This document shows positions 8,052 through 16,677 of a stretch of DNA of 56,054 nucleotides, one piece after another. The stretch is from the NCBI GenBank assembly GCA_964616985.1, contig CAZTVF010000020.1, positions 1 through 56,054 of the forward strand, read 5' to 3'. Source of the DNA: CAZTVF01 sp964616985 (lineage in GTDB: Bacteria; Planctomycetota; Phycisphaerae; SM23-33). Made by a program: the position numbers and the translations under genes. The notes below the pieces were generated by a model that searched no databases, had not been told where the DNA came from, and saw only the letters and a program-made list of their open reading frames with translations. Within the stretch, counting starts at the first letter, position 1; every line of letters starts with the position of its first letter.

Positions 8052-9092
8052 CTATTTCTTCTTGGGGGTGAGGCGTTTCTTGATGTCGGCGGCGGCGGCG
8101 CGGGGGTCGGGGCTGTTGCAGACGCCCGAGCAGATCGCGACGCGCTGCGCGCCGGCGGCCACGAGCTTGGCGATGTTCGCGGTCGTGATCCCGCCGATGG
8201 GCACCACGGGGATGCTCACCTCGGCCAGCACCTGCTTGAGGAACTTCACCCCGGCGATGGGGCCGGCGTCCTTGGTGGGCGTCTCGAACATGGGGCCCAC
8301 GCCGATGTAGTCCGCGCCCTCGGTGACGGCCGCCCGGGCCTGCTGGATGTTGTGCGTGCTGCGGCCGACGATGGCGCCGGGGCGCAGCAGGCGGCGGGCC
8401 TCGGCGACGGGCAGATCGTTCTGCCCCAGGTGCACGCCGTCGGCCCCGACGATGGCGGCGATGTCGGGACGGTCGTTGATGATCAGCAGGCGGTTGGTCT
8501 CATCGGCCAGCTCGCGCAACTCGCACGCCATGGCCAGGAACTGGTCGTCGGGGATGTCCTTCTCGCGGAGCTGGATGGCGTCGGCCCCGCCGGCGATGGC
8601 CGCCCGCGCGGTGTCCCGCAGGCTGCCTCGGCAGAGCTTGCTCCACACCAGCACGTACAGTTGCACGCGGGCGAACCGCTGGCCGACCATGATCCGCTCG
8701 ATCAGCCGCTGCTCCAGTGTGTAGCCGTTGTACCGCATCCGCTCGATCTTGGTGGTCTGGCCGGGGGCGACGACCTTGCTGTATTCCTCGATCGTCCGCA
8801 GCGCCTCGGTCAGCCGCTTGCAGGCCGCCATCGCCACGTCGGTCATCCCGGCGCGGAGGCCCTCGGTGGGGCTGGTGATCTCGGTGCCGATGTCTCCGGG
8901 CGTGTCGCGGCAGACGAGGAACTCCTCGACGGGCATTGCCGTGAGCACCTCGCGAAGGTCGCTGCGAAGGTTCTTGGCCATCGCGGTGATCGCGGGGTCG
9001 TTCATGGCGAACCGCCCGCAGTCCTCCGCCACCCGCAGCGCCTCGCGGGCCCGGTTGAAGTTCGCGTCGAGTATGCGGTAGATCTCTCGCAT
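8052..9092 (-). CDS. thiE: ThiD2-ThiE fusion: HMP-P kinase-like domain plus thiamine-phosphate synthase
   Basis: The C-terminal half (from about residue 140) is thiamine-phosphate synthase, which joins HMP pyrophosphate and the thiazole phosphate. It shows IQLREKD, LIINDRPDIA, GADGVHLGQND, GRSTHN, YIGVGPMFETPTKD and VVPIGGIT in the canonical order. The N-terminal about 125 residues (RILDANFNRAREALRVAEDCGRF cut here to ILDANFNRAREALRVAED, then LRSDLREVL and EALRTIEEYSK) match the ThiD2 domain, described as a monofunctional HMP-P kinase and often fused to ThiE. The fusion would supply two consecutive steps. The ATG is preceded by AAAGGGTG. No TPP riboswitch was seen upstream. The ThiE call is firm and the ThiD2 call fairly firm. 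Confidence 0.92.
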   Translation of the reverse strand: MREIYRILDANFNRAREALRVAEDCGRFAMNDPAITAMAKNLRSDLREVLTAMPVEEFLVCRDTPGDIGTEITSPTEGLRAGMTDVAMAACKRLTEALRTIEEYSKVVAPGQTTKIERMRYNGYTLEQRLIERIMVGQRFARVQLYVLVWSKLCRGSLRDTARAAIAGGADAIQLREKDIPDDQFLAMACELRELADETNRLLIINDRPDIAAIVGADGVHLGQNDLPVAEARRLLRPGAIVGRSTHNIQQARAAVTEGADYIGVGPMFETPTKDAGPIAGVKFLKQVLAEVSIPVVPIGGITTANIAKLVAAGAQRVAICSGVCNSPDPRAAAADIKKRLTPKKK

Positions 9093-9457
9093 CGGTCACC
9101 CTTTCAGAGTTCTTTCAACTGCAGTGATTCACAAGCACGCGGCCGCACTCGGCCGCAGAAACCCGAAATGCGAAGCTCGAAACCCGAAACAAAGAACTTG
9201 GCACACGCTGTCAGCGCGAGACGCTACTTAGTGTAGTGGCACGAAAGTATGCTTGCTTATCCGCCTGTCAAAATCCGAAACTCGAAATACGAAGTCCGAA
9301 ACAAATTCAAAACCGCAAGCCTCAAAAGATCATCTTCGCCTTGCATGGCTTGCTGTCTTCAAGATTTTCGTTTGCTTGCTGCTTTGCCGTTTGCTGTTTG
9401 TTTCGGATTTCGAGTTTGCGATAGCGACATAAATCAGCATCAGCGTGAAACACTACC
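9093..9457. repeat. Intergenic region with degenerate CGAAA-type repeat blocks
   Basis: No gene is seen. Three low-complexity blocks occur: ACCCGAAATGCGAAGCTCG and its continuation (9158-9195), TCCGAAACTCGAAATACG and its continuation (9270-9310), and the inverted form TTTGTTTCGGATTTCGAG (9397-9418). They consist of CGAAA or CGAA words separated by two or three bases. The segment is clearly more AT-rich than its surroundings. A GCGGCCGAGTGCGGCCGC palindrome (9139-9156) lies between the first block and thiE. Confidence 0.65.
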
Positions 9458-10720
9458 TTAGCATCGTTCGCCGGTGCAGTGGTTGGGGATGGGGAACTCG
9501 CGGCACAGTTCCTCGACGGCGGCGCGGACACCGGCGATGGCGCCCACCCGCGCGTTGGAGGACAGCACCGTGTCGATCCACATCGCGATCTGCTTCATCT
9601 GCGAGGGACCCATTCCGCGCGTGGTCAGCGCGGGGGTGCCCAGGCGAACGCCCGACGACTCCATGGCCGAACGCGGGTCGAACGGGATCTTGTTCTTGTT
9701 GGCCACGATGCCGGCTGCGGCCAGCCAGTTGGCGGCCTGGTGGCCGGTCAGGTCGGGCATGCGGCTGCGGAGGTCGATCAGGATGAGGTGGTTGTCGGTA
9801 CCGCCGGAGACGAGGCGCCACCCGCGGTCCAGCAGGGCCCCGGCCAGGGCCTTGGCGTTGTCGACGATGGCCTGGGTGTACTGCTTGAACTCGGGCTTGA
9901 GGGCCTCGCCGAAGGCGACGGCCTTGGCGGCCACCACGTGCATCAGCGGCCCGCCCTGGAGGCCCGGGAAGATGGCCGAGTCCAGGGCCTTGGCGAACTT
10001 GTTCCGGGACAGCACCACGCCGCCTCGCGGCCCGCGGAGGGTCTTGTGCGTCGTGGTGGTGACGAAGTCGCTGTGGGGCACGGGGCTGGGGTGAATGCCA
10101 CCGGCGACCAGGCCCGCGATGTGCGCGATGTCGGACAGCATCAGGCAGCCGATCTCCCGGGCGATGGCGCCGAAGGCCCCGAAGTCGATCGTCCGCGGGT
10201 ACGCCGACGCGCCCACGACGAGCATGTCGGGCCGCTCGTGGCGGGCCATGCGGCGGATGTCTTCCATGTCCAGCTGCTCGGTATCCTTGTCGAGCCCGTA
10301 GTGCACGGCCTTGTAGCAGATGCCCGAGAGGTTGATCTCCAGGCCGTGGGACAGGTGCCCGCCCTGGTCCAGCCGCATGCCCATGATCTTCTGCCCGGGC
10401 TTGAGGGAGGCGAGGTACACCCCCAGGTTGGCGCTGGTGCCGCTGTGGGGCTGGACGTTGGCGTGCTCGGAGCCGAACAGGGCGTTGGCGCGATCGATGG
10501 CCAGCTGCTCCACCTCGTCCATGTGCTCGCAGCCGCAGTACCATCGGCGGTTGGGGTAGCCCTCGGCGTACTTGTCGGTCAGCACCGAGCCCATCGCCTC
10601 CAGGACCGGGGCCGACACGTGGTTTTCCGAAGCGATCATCTCCAGCGTCGAGCCCTGGCGGCGTTTCTCGGCTGCGATCATCGCGGCCACCTGCGGGTCG
10701 ACGTTGTGCAAAGAACTCAT
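9458..10720 (-). CDS. glyA: Serine hydroxymethyltransferase
   Basis: This PLP enzyme interconverts serine and glycine with tetrahydrofolate, feeding one-carbon metabolism in the cytosol. At 420 aa it has the normal length. It contains LEMIASENHVSAPVLEAMGS near the N-terminus, KYAEGYPNRRWYCGCEHMD, SGTSANLGVY, DIAHIAGLVAGG and the PLP-lysine motif TTTTHKTLRGPRGG (about residue 230). The C-terminus (GTPALTTRGMGPSQM) is intact. The ATG at 10720 has AGGAG nine bases upstream. It stands alone on the minus strand between intergenic regions. The identification is secure. Confidence 0.97.
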   Translation of the reverse strand: MSSLHNVDPQVAAMIAAEKRRQGSTLEMIASENHVSAPVLEAMGSVLTDKYAEGYPNRRWYCGCEHMDEVEQLAIDRANALFGSEHANVQPHSGTSANLGVYLASLKPGQKIMGMRLDQGGHLSHGLEINLSGICYKAVHYGLDKDTEQLDMEDIRRMARHERPDMLVVGASAYPRTIDFGAFGAIAREIGCLMLSDIAHIAGLVAGGIHPSPVPHSDFVTTTTHKTLRGPRGGVVLSRNKFAKALDSAIFPGLQGGPLMHVVAAKAVAFGEALKPEFKQYTQAIVDNAKALAGALLDRGWRLVSGGTDNHLILIDLRSRMPDLTGHQAANWLAAAGIVANKNKIPFDPRSAMESSGVRLGTPALTTRGMGPSQMKQIAMWIDTVLSSNARVGAIAGVRAAVEELCREFPIPNHCTGERC

Positions 10721-10790
10721 AGAGGAATCTCCTGCGGCCTGCGGCCGATGGCCCCTACTTTAACGGGCCGCCCGGCCGGGGGCAAGGTCT

Positions 10791-10834
10791 GGATAAAACA
10801 ACGCGGCGGCCGAGGAGATTCCCCGGCCGCCGCG
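10791..10834 (-). terminator. Rho-independent terminator of the small lipoprotein gene
   Basis: Read on the minus strand, CGCGGCGGCCG and CGGCCGCCGCG form an 11-bp perfect stem with an 11-nt loop, followed by TTGTTTTAT. It lies 28 nt past the lipoprotein stop codon and upstream of glyA, so it should end the lipoprotein transcript. Confidence 0.8.
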
Positions 10835-10861
10835 TCCATGAATCAAACGGTTGCGGTCGTG

Positions 10862-11146
10862 TTAGCGGTTCGCCGTGATGTGCCACTGGCTCAGCGAGGA
10901 ACTGCGGTCCAGCAGCAGGATGTAGCCCAAGTCGTCGCAGGCCTGGCGGAGCTGGATGTTGCTGATGTTCTCGACGCGGAAGGCGACGTCCTTGCCGTCA
11001 TCGGCTGCCCCGAGGTTGGGACGCTGGCGCTCAATCTTGTGCTTGTCGGCCGCCAGCGGGGGCGTGCCGTCCGTCGGATTGCTGCTGGTGCAACCGGCCA
11101 TGTAGCTGCCAAGGATCACGACCACCGCCATCAACATATTCTTCAT
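10862..11146 (-). CDS. Small lipoprotein of unknown function (94 aa)
   Basis: The product starts MKNMLMAVVVILGSYMAGC, a short signal peptide ending in a lipobox (YMAGC) with Cys19 as the acylated residue. The mature part is only about 75 residues and ends in LLLDRSSSLSQWHITANR. It has no motif I recognise. The gene is monocistronic, with a clear terminator behind it. It should be anchored in a membrane facing the periplasm. Function unknown. Confidence 0.75.
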   Translation of the reverse strand: MKNMLMAVVVILGSYMAGCTSSNPTDGTPPLAADKHKIERQRPNLGAADDGKDVAFRVENISNIQLRQACDDLGYILLLDRSSSLSQWHITANR

Positions 11147-11327
11147 GCGTTGTACCTCTACTGAAGGCTATTCGTTAAGACCGTTCACTCACGCCTATGT
11201 TCTGTAGGAGACAAGATGATGTCAATTCAAAAACCGCCCGCGGTGCGGCATCCGCTTGCCGTGGCGGCTCTTCGGCGAAAATCATATCGGCCGTCTCGGG
11301 CGGAGGCAAAGGGAATCCCGCCTTTTT

Positions 11328-11795
11328 TTACTCGGGAATGAGTTGGCGGATGGCCGAGGTGATCTCGGCGTAGAAGTAGGGCACGGCGTGGCGGTCGTGC
11401 AGTTGCCGCAGAAGCTGGTGGTACCGCTCGTACATCGGCGAGAGCTGGGAGGCGTCGGCCCGGCAGAAAAAGACGCGGCAGCCCAGCGGGCGGCCGTCGC
11501 GGGCGAGGCATCGCGGCCCCCGCTGGTAGGGGCATCGCATGCGGGCGGCCTGTTCCACGCGGGGAGGCGGGCACTGAAGGAGCACCGCCAGTTCGGCCGT
11601 GGAGGCGTAGAGGCGGTGCCCGGCGATGTCGAACTTGCAGCAGCATCCGCCGCCCAGGCATCGCACGCCGGCGGCGGCGACGTCGGCGTCGACCTGGCGG
11701 TAGAGTTCAGCCACGGCGCGCCGCAGATCGTCGCATGCGTTGGCGGCGGCGACTGCCCCGGCCAGGTCGCCCGCGCTGTCAGCTTCCGCGCGCAT
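11328..11795 (-). CDS. YkgJ-like Cys-cluster protein (second of a pair)
   Basis: A 155-aa protein with RCLGGGCCCKFD followed by RCPYQRGPRCLARDGRPLGC and RVFFC. This spacing of cysteines is that of the YkgJ family (putative zinc- or iron-chelating proteins of unknown role). The first 30 residues form an Ala-rich helix. Its start overlaps the end of the upstream YkgJ gene by 17 nt, so the two are probably translated together from one mRNA. It diverges from its partner in length and in the second half, so it is a paralogue rather than a copy. Confidence 0.75.
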   Translation of the reverse strand: MRAEADSAGDLAGAVAAANACDDLRRAVAELYRQVDADVAAAGVRCLGGGCCCKFDIAGHRLYASTAELAVLLQCPPPRVEQAARMRCPYQRGPRCLARDGRPLGCRVFFCRADASQLSPMYERYHQLLRQLHDRHAVPYFYAEITSAIRQLIPE

Positions 11796-12219
11796 GCAGT
11801 CTCGCCTGGATCTCGTCGTACGTCCACAGCCGTCCGCGGTTGAGCCCCGGGCACCGCAGCCCGGCCATCAGCCACGTGTCGGGGTTTTCGAGATTGCTGG
11901 CCCAGAACGGCCAGGTGCGGCACTGGGCGGGGCGGACGGAGTAGATGCTGCACCCACGCGAGGTGCCCGGGGGGGTGAGGAAGATGCAGTCGTGATTGTC
12001 TTTTCGCTCGACCAGCGTCAGCCGCCTCAGGGCCTTGCGGACATGGCGATCCCGCATCTGGGCGACGGAGAGGTTGAGGAATTTCGCGATGTCCGCGATC
12101 TCCTCATCGGTCACCCAGACGTAGCCCTCGCCGGGCCCGGCGCAGCAACGCCCGCACTGAATGCACTCAAACGCCAGGCCGGCGGCGTACCACGGCAGAC
12201 TCTCGTTCATGATGTCCAT
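11779..12219 (-). CDS. YkgJ family cysteine-cluster protein
   Basis: The 146-aa product has FECIQCGRCCAG near the start, then CIFL, GCSIYSVRPAQCRTWPFW and a later Cys in GLRCPGLNRGR. This is the standard YkgJ pattern (CxxCxxCC, then C...RPxxCR.FP). These proteins are thought to bind Zn or an Fe-S cluster; their function is not known. It is the first gene of a two-gene unit with another YkgJ-like protein. The start is either the ATG used here (MDIMNE) or the internal ATG three codons on. Confidence 0.85.
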   Translation of the reverse strand: MDIMNESLPWYAAGLAFECIQCGRCCAGPGEGYVWVTDEEIADIAKFLNLSVAQMRDRHVRKALRRLTLVERKDNHDCIFLTPPGTSRGCSIYSVRPAQCRTWPFWASNLENPDTWLMAGLRCPGLNRGRLWTYDEIQARLHARGS

Positions 12220-12735
12220 TCGCGGATTATAGCATCCGGCGCCGGAGAGTTCATCGCCCAGAAGCAGAACGTGCAGCGGTACGTGAATCGCTCGTGGCGA
12301 TGGGTGCCATGCTTTTGCCCCTGCGGGGCTAAAAATGGCACCCGGATATGCGGCTCAATGATCCGCCGCCCCAGCGGGACGGCTGGTGGGGCAGGCAGTC
12401 GGCGGCCAAGGGTTGGAGCCGCCCCGCTGGGGCGGCGATCTACCTGGGGCTGTTCCGGGGGCTGCGGCCGGGACGGCTTTGCCCCCGGCTACGCGCCTTG
12501 CGGCCCTTCGGGCCCAGCACGGTGGCCTCTGTGCCTCTGCGGTCAGCTTTCGATCCGAATGCGGCATGCCAGAAACTTTGGGCACACGCAGGCAAAACCC
12601 GGGACGAAAAACGATTGACAACGGGGCCGGGGGCAAATAATCTTTCTCTTTCTTCACAGGCCGCCGGGCACGGTTCGCCCGTGGTGGCGCCAGGCAGACT
12701 TACGATCGATATCCCTGAAAGGAGCAACGATTATC
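12220..12735. other. Divergent intergenic region with two palindromes
   Basis: This 516-bp gap lies between the divergent ykgJ and gapA genes. It holds a hairpin built on TTTTGCCCCTGCGGGGCTAA near 12312-12333, bracketed by GCCAT/ATGGC, and a perfect GCCGCCCC-GCT-GGGGCGGC palindrome at 12418-12436. The gapA promoter is near its right end. No gene was seen. Confidence 0.55.
12615..12643 (+). promoter_or_regulatory. Predicted sigma70-type promoter of gapA
   Basis: TTGACA (12615-12620) is a perfect -35 box. After a 17-bp spacer, TAATCT (12638-12643) is a fair -10. This would give a 5' UTR of about 85 nt before gapA. It is the best consensus promoter seen in the window. Confidence 0.65.
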
Positions 12736-13755
12736 ATGGCAGTGAAAGTAGGCATCAACGGTTTCGGACGCATCGGCCGGCTGGTCTTCCGCGTGATGGC
12801 GGAAAAGCCCGAAGTGTTCGACGTGGTCGCGATCAATGACTTGTTCGACGCCGACATGCTGGCGTACATGCTGCGGTATGACTCGACCCAGGGCCGTTTC
12901 CCGGGCAAGGTCGTCGCCAAGCAGAACGCCATCGTCGTCAACGGCAAGGAAATCCCCATCGTCGCCGAGAAGGACCCCGCCAAGCTGCCCTGGGGCCAGA
13001 TGGGCGTCGACGTGGTTCTGGAGTCCACCGGCCGCTTCACGGCCAAGATCGCCGATGGCAAGCCCGGCTACGACAGCCACCTGGTGGCGGGCGCCAAGCG
13101 CGTCCTGCTGTCGGCCCCGGCCAAGGACAAGCCCGATGCGACGATCGTTCTGGGCGTGAATGACAACCTGCTCAACGCCAGCCTCAAGACGATTTCCAAT
13201 GCCTCCTGCACGACCAACTCGCTGGCCCCGGCCTGCAAGATCCTGCATGAGAAGATCGGCATCGTCAAGGGCCTGATGACGACCGTCCACGCCTACACCA
13301 ATGACCAGGCCATCCTGGACATGCCCTACAAGGACAAGCGTCGTGGCCGCGCCGCCGCGCTGAACATCGTGCCCTCGACCACCGGTGCCGCCAAGGCCCT
13401 CGGCGAGGTCATCCCGGCCCTGAAGGGCAAGCTGCACGGCTACGCCCTGCGGGTTCCCGTGCCCACCGGCTCGATCACCGACCTGACCTTCATGGCCGCC
13501 CGCAAGACCAGCGTTGAAGAGATCAACGAGATGATGCGCGCCGCCGCCGAAGGCGCCCTCAAGGGCATCCTCGAGTACGTGACGGACCCCATCGTCTCCA
13601 GCGACATCGTGGGCAACCCGCACAGCTCGATCTTCGATTCGACCAACACCATGGTCATGGACAACGACATGGTCAAGGTCACGATGTGGTACGACAACGA
13701 GTGGGGCTATTCGAACCGCTCGGCCGACCTCATCCAGCGCATCGCCGCCCTGTAA
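12736..13755 (+). CDS. gapA: Glyceraldehyde-3-phosphate dehydrogenase, type I
   Basis: This glycolytic and gluconeogenic enzyme converts glyceraldehyde-3-phosphate to 1,3-bisphosphoglycerate using NAD. It has the Rossmann start VGINGFGRIGR, an Asp after the second strand (INDLFD, Asp35) favouring NAD over NADP, and the catalytic SNASCTTNSLAP (Cys158). TTVHAYTNDQ contributes the catalytic His, and the C-terminus has WYDNEWGYSNR. The length of 339 aa is standard. GAAAGGAG lies about 12 nt before the ATG. Its own promoter and terminator suggest a monocistronic unit. Secure. Confidence 0.98.
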   Translation: MAVKVGINGFGRIGRLVFRVMAEKPEVFDVVAINDLFDADMLAYMLRYDSTQGRFPGKVVAKQNAIVVNGKEIPIVAEKDPAKLPWGQMGVDVVLESTGRFTAKIADGKPGYDSHLVAGAKRVLLSAPAKDKPDATIVLGVNDNLLNASLKTISNASCTTNSLAPACKILHEKIGIVKGLMTTVHAYTNDQAILDMPYKDKRRGRAAALNIVPSTTGAAKALGEVIPALKGKLHGYALRVPVPTGSITDLTFMAARKTSVEEINEMMRAAAEGALKGILEYVTDPIVSSDIVGNPHSSIFDSTNTMVMDNDMVKVTMWYDNEWGYSNRSADLIQRIAAL

Positions 13756-13790
13756 ATCACGCAACACAGCTTCGGCTGTGCTGCCGCAGC

Positions 13791-13839
13791 AAACACGCGG
13801 GCTCGTCAGGAACCTCCTGGCGGGCCCGCGGTGTTTCTA
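13791..13839 (+). terminator. gapA terminator region
   Basis: A long hairpin built on AAACACGCGGGC and GCCCGCGGTGTTT (one bulge) is followed by TTTCTAG. A smaller hairpin, ACACAGC-TTCG-GCTGTG (13764-13780), precedes it directly after the gapA stop. Confidence 0.65.
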
Positions 13840-13870
13840 GCCTCATGATTGCCTGATTGCGTTTGAGGGC

Positions 13871-13937
13871 GGCTTGCCGTTCGGCGCTGTAGAAGCCCCA
13901 GGCGTCACCCGGATTTGACAGCGCCGAACGGCAAGCC
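13871..13937. repeat. REP-A copy 1 (67-bp palindromic repeat)
   Basis: The arms GGCTTGCCGTTCGGCGCTGT and ACAGCGCCGAACGGCAAGCC are perfect 20-bp inverted repeats around a 27-nt centre that contains CCCCAGGCGTCACCCGG. It lies between the convergent 3' ends of gapA and the TIGR03790 gene. The right flank (GCCTTACTCCCAGGTTCAA) is shared with copy 2 in inverted form, so the full element is near 100 bp. Confidence 0.9.
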
Positions 13938-13975
13938 GCTGCCATAGCCTTACTCCCAGGTTCAATCGTGAAGGA

Positions 13976-15649
13976 TTACTCCTGCGGGCGGAGGTTCTTG
14001 GGCAGGTCTTCGACGGCGATTCGGGGGGCGGCGGCGAAGGGGTTGTAGAGCGGGTCGGCGATGAGCGTCAGCCGCCAGCTGGTGTGCGGCATGGTGCGCC
14101 AGTAGGCCTCGGCGACCGTGTACTTGCCCGTCAGCAGCAGGTAGAAGAACTCCTCGGGCACGGGGAAGGCACCCAGGGTGGGTTCGTTCACGGCCCCGAT
14201 GGTGGCGGCCACGCCGTTGCGGATCATCTGCGGGCACCAGTTGAGGCTGTCGGCGTCGCGCAGGCGCTGGGCCTCGAAGCTCGACACGTGCCACGCCACC
14301 GCCCCGGGCACCCACATCATCGACGGCACGTAGCGCTGCGGGCTGTACCAGCCGACGTACAAGGCTGCCTCGGGGCAACTGCGGGGGGCGAAGACCGTGT
14401 CGTTTTCGTTCAGCACGGCCTCCATCTGCGTCTCGGTGCGGACCATGCGGTAGAGCCGCTTGAGGCGGCGGTCGTACTCGGCGACCGGCCCGCCGGCGTC
14501 CACATACATCTTGCCGCGGAGGCCCGCCTTCTCGGCCCTGATGGAATTCTTGATCAGCCTCAGGGCATCGGCCCGCGTGGGCCCGTCGATGCGGGCGGTC
14601 ATCAGCACCGGGGGCGGCTGGACGACGATCGCCTCCCAGTGCAGCGGGTTTGACAGCGGCCCGTCCAGTTCGTATTGCCCGCACAGCAGCAGCGAGAGTT
14701 CGCTATCGACGGAGGCATCTTTTCGTGGCGTTCGGATCGTGGCTTTGTGGGGAGTGGTCTCGCTCGGGGCGGGCGGGCTGTCGTTGTAGAACGCGGCCAG
14801 CGCCAACCCGCCGGTGGTTTCCAGCAGGGCCAGCCGCTGCTTGAGCGTCGCGGCGGTCAGGGGCTGGCGGGTGTTGGCGGCCAGGTCCTGCTCTGCCTGG
14901 GCCAACTGGCGTTTGAGTTCCTCGAGCGGCGGGGCGGCGGCGGGGCGGGCGACCTCGATGTAGCTGATCAGCCCGCGCAGGCCCTGCACGTCCAGGTACA
15001 GCGCCATCAACTGTCGCGACGCGATCAGCCGGCGGTCGGGATCGTTGATTGCCGCCACGGCCGCCTGCCTGTGCACCAGGGCGGTGATGATCTGTTCCTT
15101 GAGGTCGTCGAGCTTCACCGACGCGTGCACCGACCCCGCTGCCCCCAGCGGCCCGAACAGCCGTTCCAGCGGCTTGAGCTCGGCGGGAACGTTGCGGGGG
15201 AACTTGACGGCGACGGTGGCGAGGTATTCGCTGTCGGCCAGGAGGCGGGCGTGGGCTTCGCGGTAGGCGGCCTTCTGGACGGCGGCCAGGCCCCCGTCGT
15301 CGGCTGCCGCCGGGGCAGCGCCCACGCGGACGGGCACGCCCCAGATGAGGCAGATGCAGCGGATTTTGTCGGTGAGGTGTCGCTCCTGCATCGCCGCGAT
15401 CAGCGGGGCGCGGATCTGCGTGTCGTAGGCGTCGCGGGTGATGTCGTACTCGGTGGTGGTCTTGACCAGGACGATGTTGCCGGCGGGGATGCCCCGGGCC
15501 TCGGCGTAGTACTGCGCGAGGGCGACGGAGTCGGCACTGGCGGAGTTTCCCACGACCAGCACCTGGTCGGGCGATAGCGCCGCCGCGGGCGCAGCAGCAA
15601 TCGTAATCGCCAGCAGTGCTATCGCGATGGACTTACCACCAACGGACAT
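13976..15649 (-). CDS. TIGR03790 family secreted protein, function unknown
   Basis: The 557-aa product has a signal peptide (IALLAITIAAAPAAALS) and continues with DQVLVVGNSASADSVALAQY, YAEARGIPAGNIVLVKT and IRCICLIWGVPVRVG. That opening is typical of the TIGR03790 family, found in Planctomycetota, Acidobacteria and others with no known activity. The middle (residues about 185-280) is helical and Ala/Gln-rich. The C-terminal part has AVAWHVSSFEAQRL, NGVAATIGAVNEPTLGAF and MPHTSWRLTLIADPLYNPF, as in the family. It diverges from the lipoprotein hydrolase gene and shares a 166-bp upstream region with it. Confidence 0.85.
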   Translation of the reverse strand: MSVGGKSIAIALLAITIAAAPAAALSPDQVLVVGNSASADSVALAQYYAEARGIPAGNIVLVKTTTEYDITRDAYDTQIRAPLIAAMQERHLTDKIRCICLIWGVPVRVGAAPAAADDGGLAAVQKAAYREAHARLLADSEYLATVAVKFPRNVPAELKPLERLFGPLGAAGSVHASVKLDDLKEQIITALVHRQAAVAAINDPDRRLIASRQLMALYLDVQGLRGLISYIEVARPAAAPPLEELKRQLAQAEQDLAANTRQPLTAATLKQRLALLETTGGLALAAFYNDSPPAPSETTPHKATIRTPRKDASVDSELSLLLCGQYELDGPLSNPLHWEAIVVQPPPVLMTARIDGPTRADALRLIKNSIRAEKAGLRGKMYVDAGGPVAEYDRRLKRLYRMVRTETQMEAVLNENDTVFAPRSCPEAALYVGWYSPQRYVPSMMWVPGAVAWHVSSFEAQRLRDADSLNWCPQMIRNGVAATIGAVNEPTLGAFPVPEEFFYLLLTGKYTVAEAYWRTMPHTSWRLTLIADPLYNPFAAAPRIAVEDLPKNLRPQE

Positions 15650-15815
15650 GGCTTTCTCACTTCACTCGCGGAAGCGGCCCGGGGACCGCCGCGGATTTCG
15701 CCAGCATACCACAACATGCCAACTTCCGCAAAAACGCGTTTCGCGTTTCGGCGCAGATGGACTATACTCCGCTACGTACATTGGATAGAGAAAACATCGG
15801 ATCGTTAGGTTGAAA

Positions 15816-16589
15816 ATGGAAAGAAATCTCATCTCGCTGGCCTGCCTCGCCCTGCTGCCGCTTCTGACGATGCTGGCGGGGTGCCCCGTCACGCAGTCGC
15901 AGGACACGCCGGTGTCGCAGCTGGTGGCCACCGAACCCTCCACCGGCGAGAAATACTGGATCTACGTCCCCAGCAGCTACGGCGACGACCGCGAGTGGCC
16001 GATGGTCGTCTCGCTGCATGGCACGATTCCCTGGGACACCTACACCGCCCAGGTCAAGGAATGGAAGGCCCTGGCCGAGGAAAAGGGCTTCATCGTCGTG
16101 TGCCCCTATCTCAAGAGCAGCCAGGGCATCGTCCGGCTCAGCCGCGAGAGCTGGTACCGCGACCTGGAGACCGACGAGCGCGTGATCCTGGCCGTGATGG
16201 ACGACGTGTGCGGCAAGTACCGCGTCGACCGCAAATCCGTGCTGCTGACGGGCTTCTCCGCCGGCGGCTATTCGATGTACTACACCGGGCTGCGAAACCC
16301 GACCCGCTTCAACATGCTCATCGCCCGGGCGTGCAACAGCGATGTGAAGATGTTCGAGGAGAAGATCGAGATCACCGACCAGGTTCGCAGGCTGCCCGTC
16401 GTGCTCTTCTGGGGCAGCGACGACCTGGCCCTGCGCGATCCCGGCTGGGAGGCCTTCGAGTATCTCCGCATGAACAAGTGCAAGCTGGCCCAGCGTCATC
16501 AGATCAAGGGCGGCCACCTCCGCCGGCCCGAGCTTGCCTACCGCTACTGGATGCCATACCTCGACGCCAAGCACCATCCGGAAAACTAG
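15816..16589 (+). CDS. Lipoprotein alpha/beta hydrolase (esterase / depolymerase-like)
   Basis: The N-terminus LACLALLPLLTMLAGC is a lipoprotein signal with Cys22 or so as the lipid anchor. The rest is an alpha/beta hydrolase: YWIYVPSSYGDDREWPMVV and SLHGT (oxyanion region), LLTGFSAGGYSMYY (nucleophile Ser in GFSAGG), WGSDDLALRDPGWE (likely acid) and QIKGGHLRR (likely His). Such proteins resemble PHB-depolymerase or feruloyl-esterase-like enzymes; the substrate is unknown. ATG at 15816 was preferred over a TTG two codons earlier because GTTAGG lies at a better distance. A TATACT at 15763-15768 may be its -10 box. Confidence 0.8.
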   Translation: MERNLISLACLALLPLLTMLAGCPVTQSQDTPVSQLVATEPSTGEKYWIYVPSSYGDDREWPMVVSLHGTIPWDTYTAQVKEWKALAEEKGFIVVCPYLKSSQGIVRLSRESWYRDLETDERVILAVMDDVCGKYRVDRKSVLLTGFSAGGYSMYYTGLRNPTRFNMLIARACNSDVKMFEEKIEITDQVRRLPVVLFWGSDDLALRDPGWEAFEYLRMNKCKLAQRHQIKGGHLRRPELAYRYWMPYLDAKHHPEN

Positions 16590-16677
16590 ACGTGCTGATG
16601 TTGTCCTATGAGCCCCTTCGGGACCGCTGAAGTTCAATAGTCTCCATCGTTGGATCTGGGAGTAAGGCTTTGGCGTT

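Noticed and set aside
9093..9240. TPP riboswitch upstream of thiE
   Set aside because: The conserved CTGAGA and ACCTGA elements are absent.
10721..10790. Glycine riboswitch upstream of glyA
   Set aside because: The gap is too short and has no tandem GGAGAG-type aptamer.
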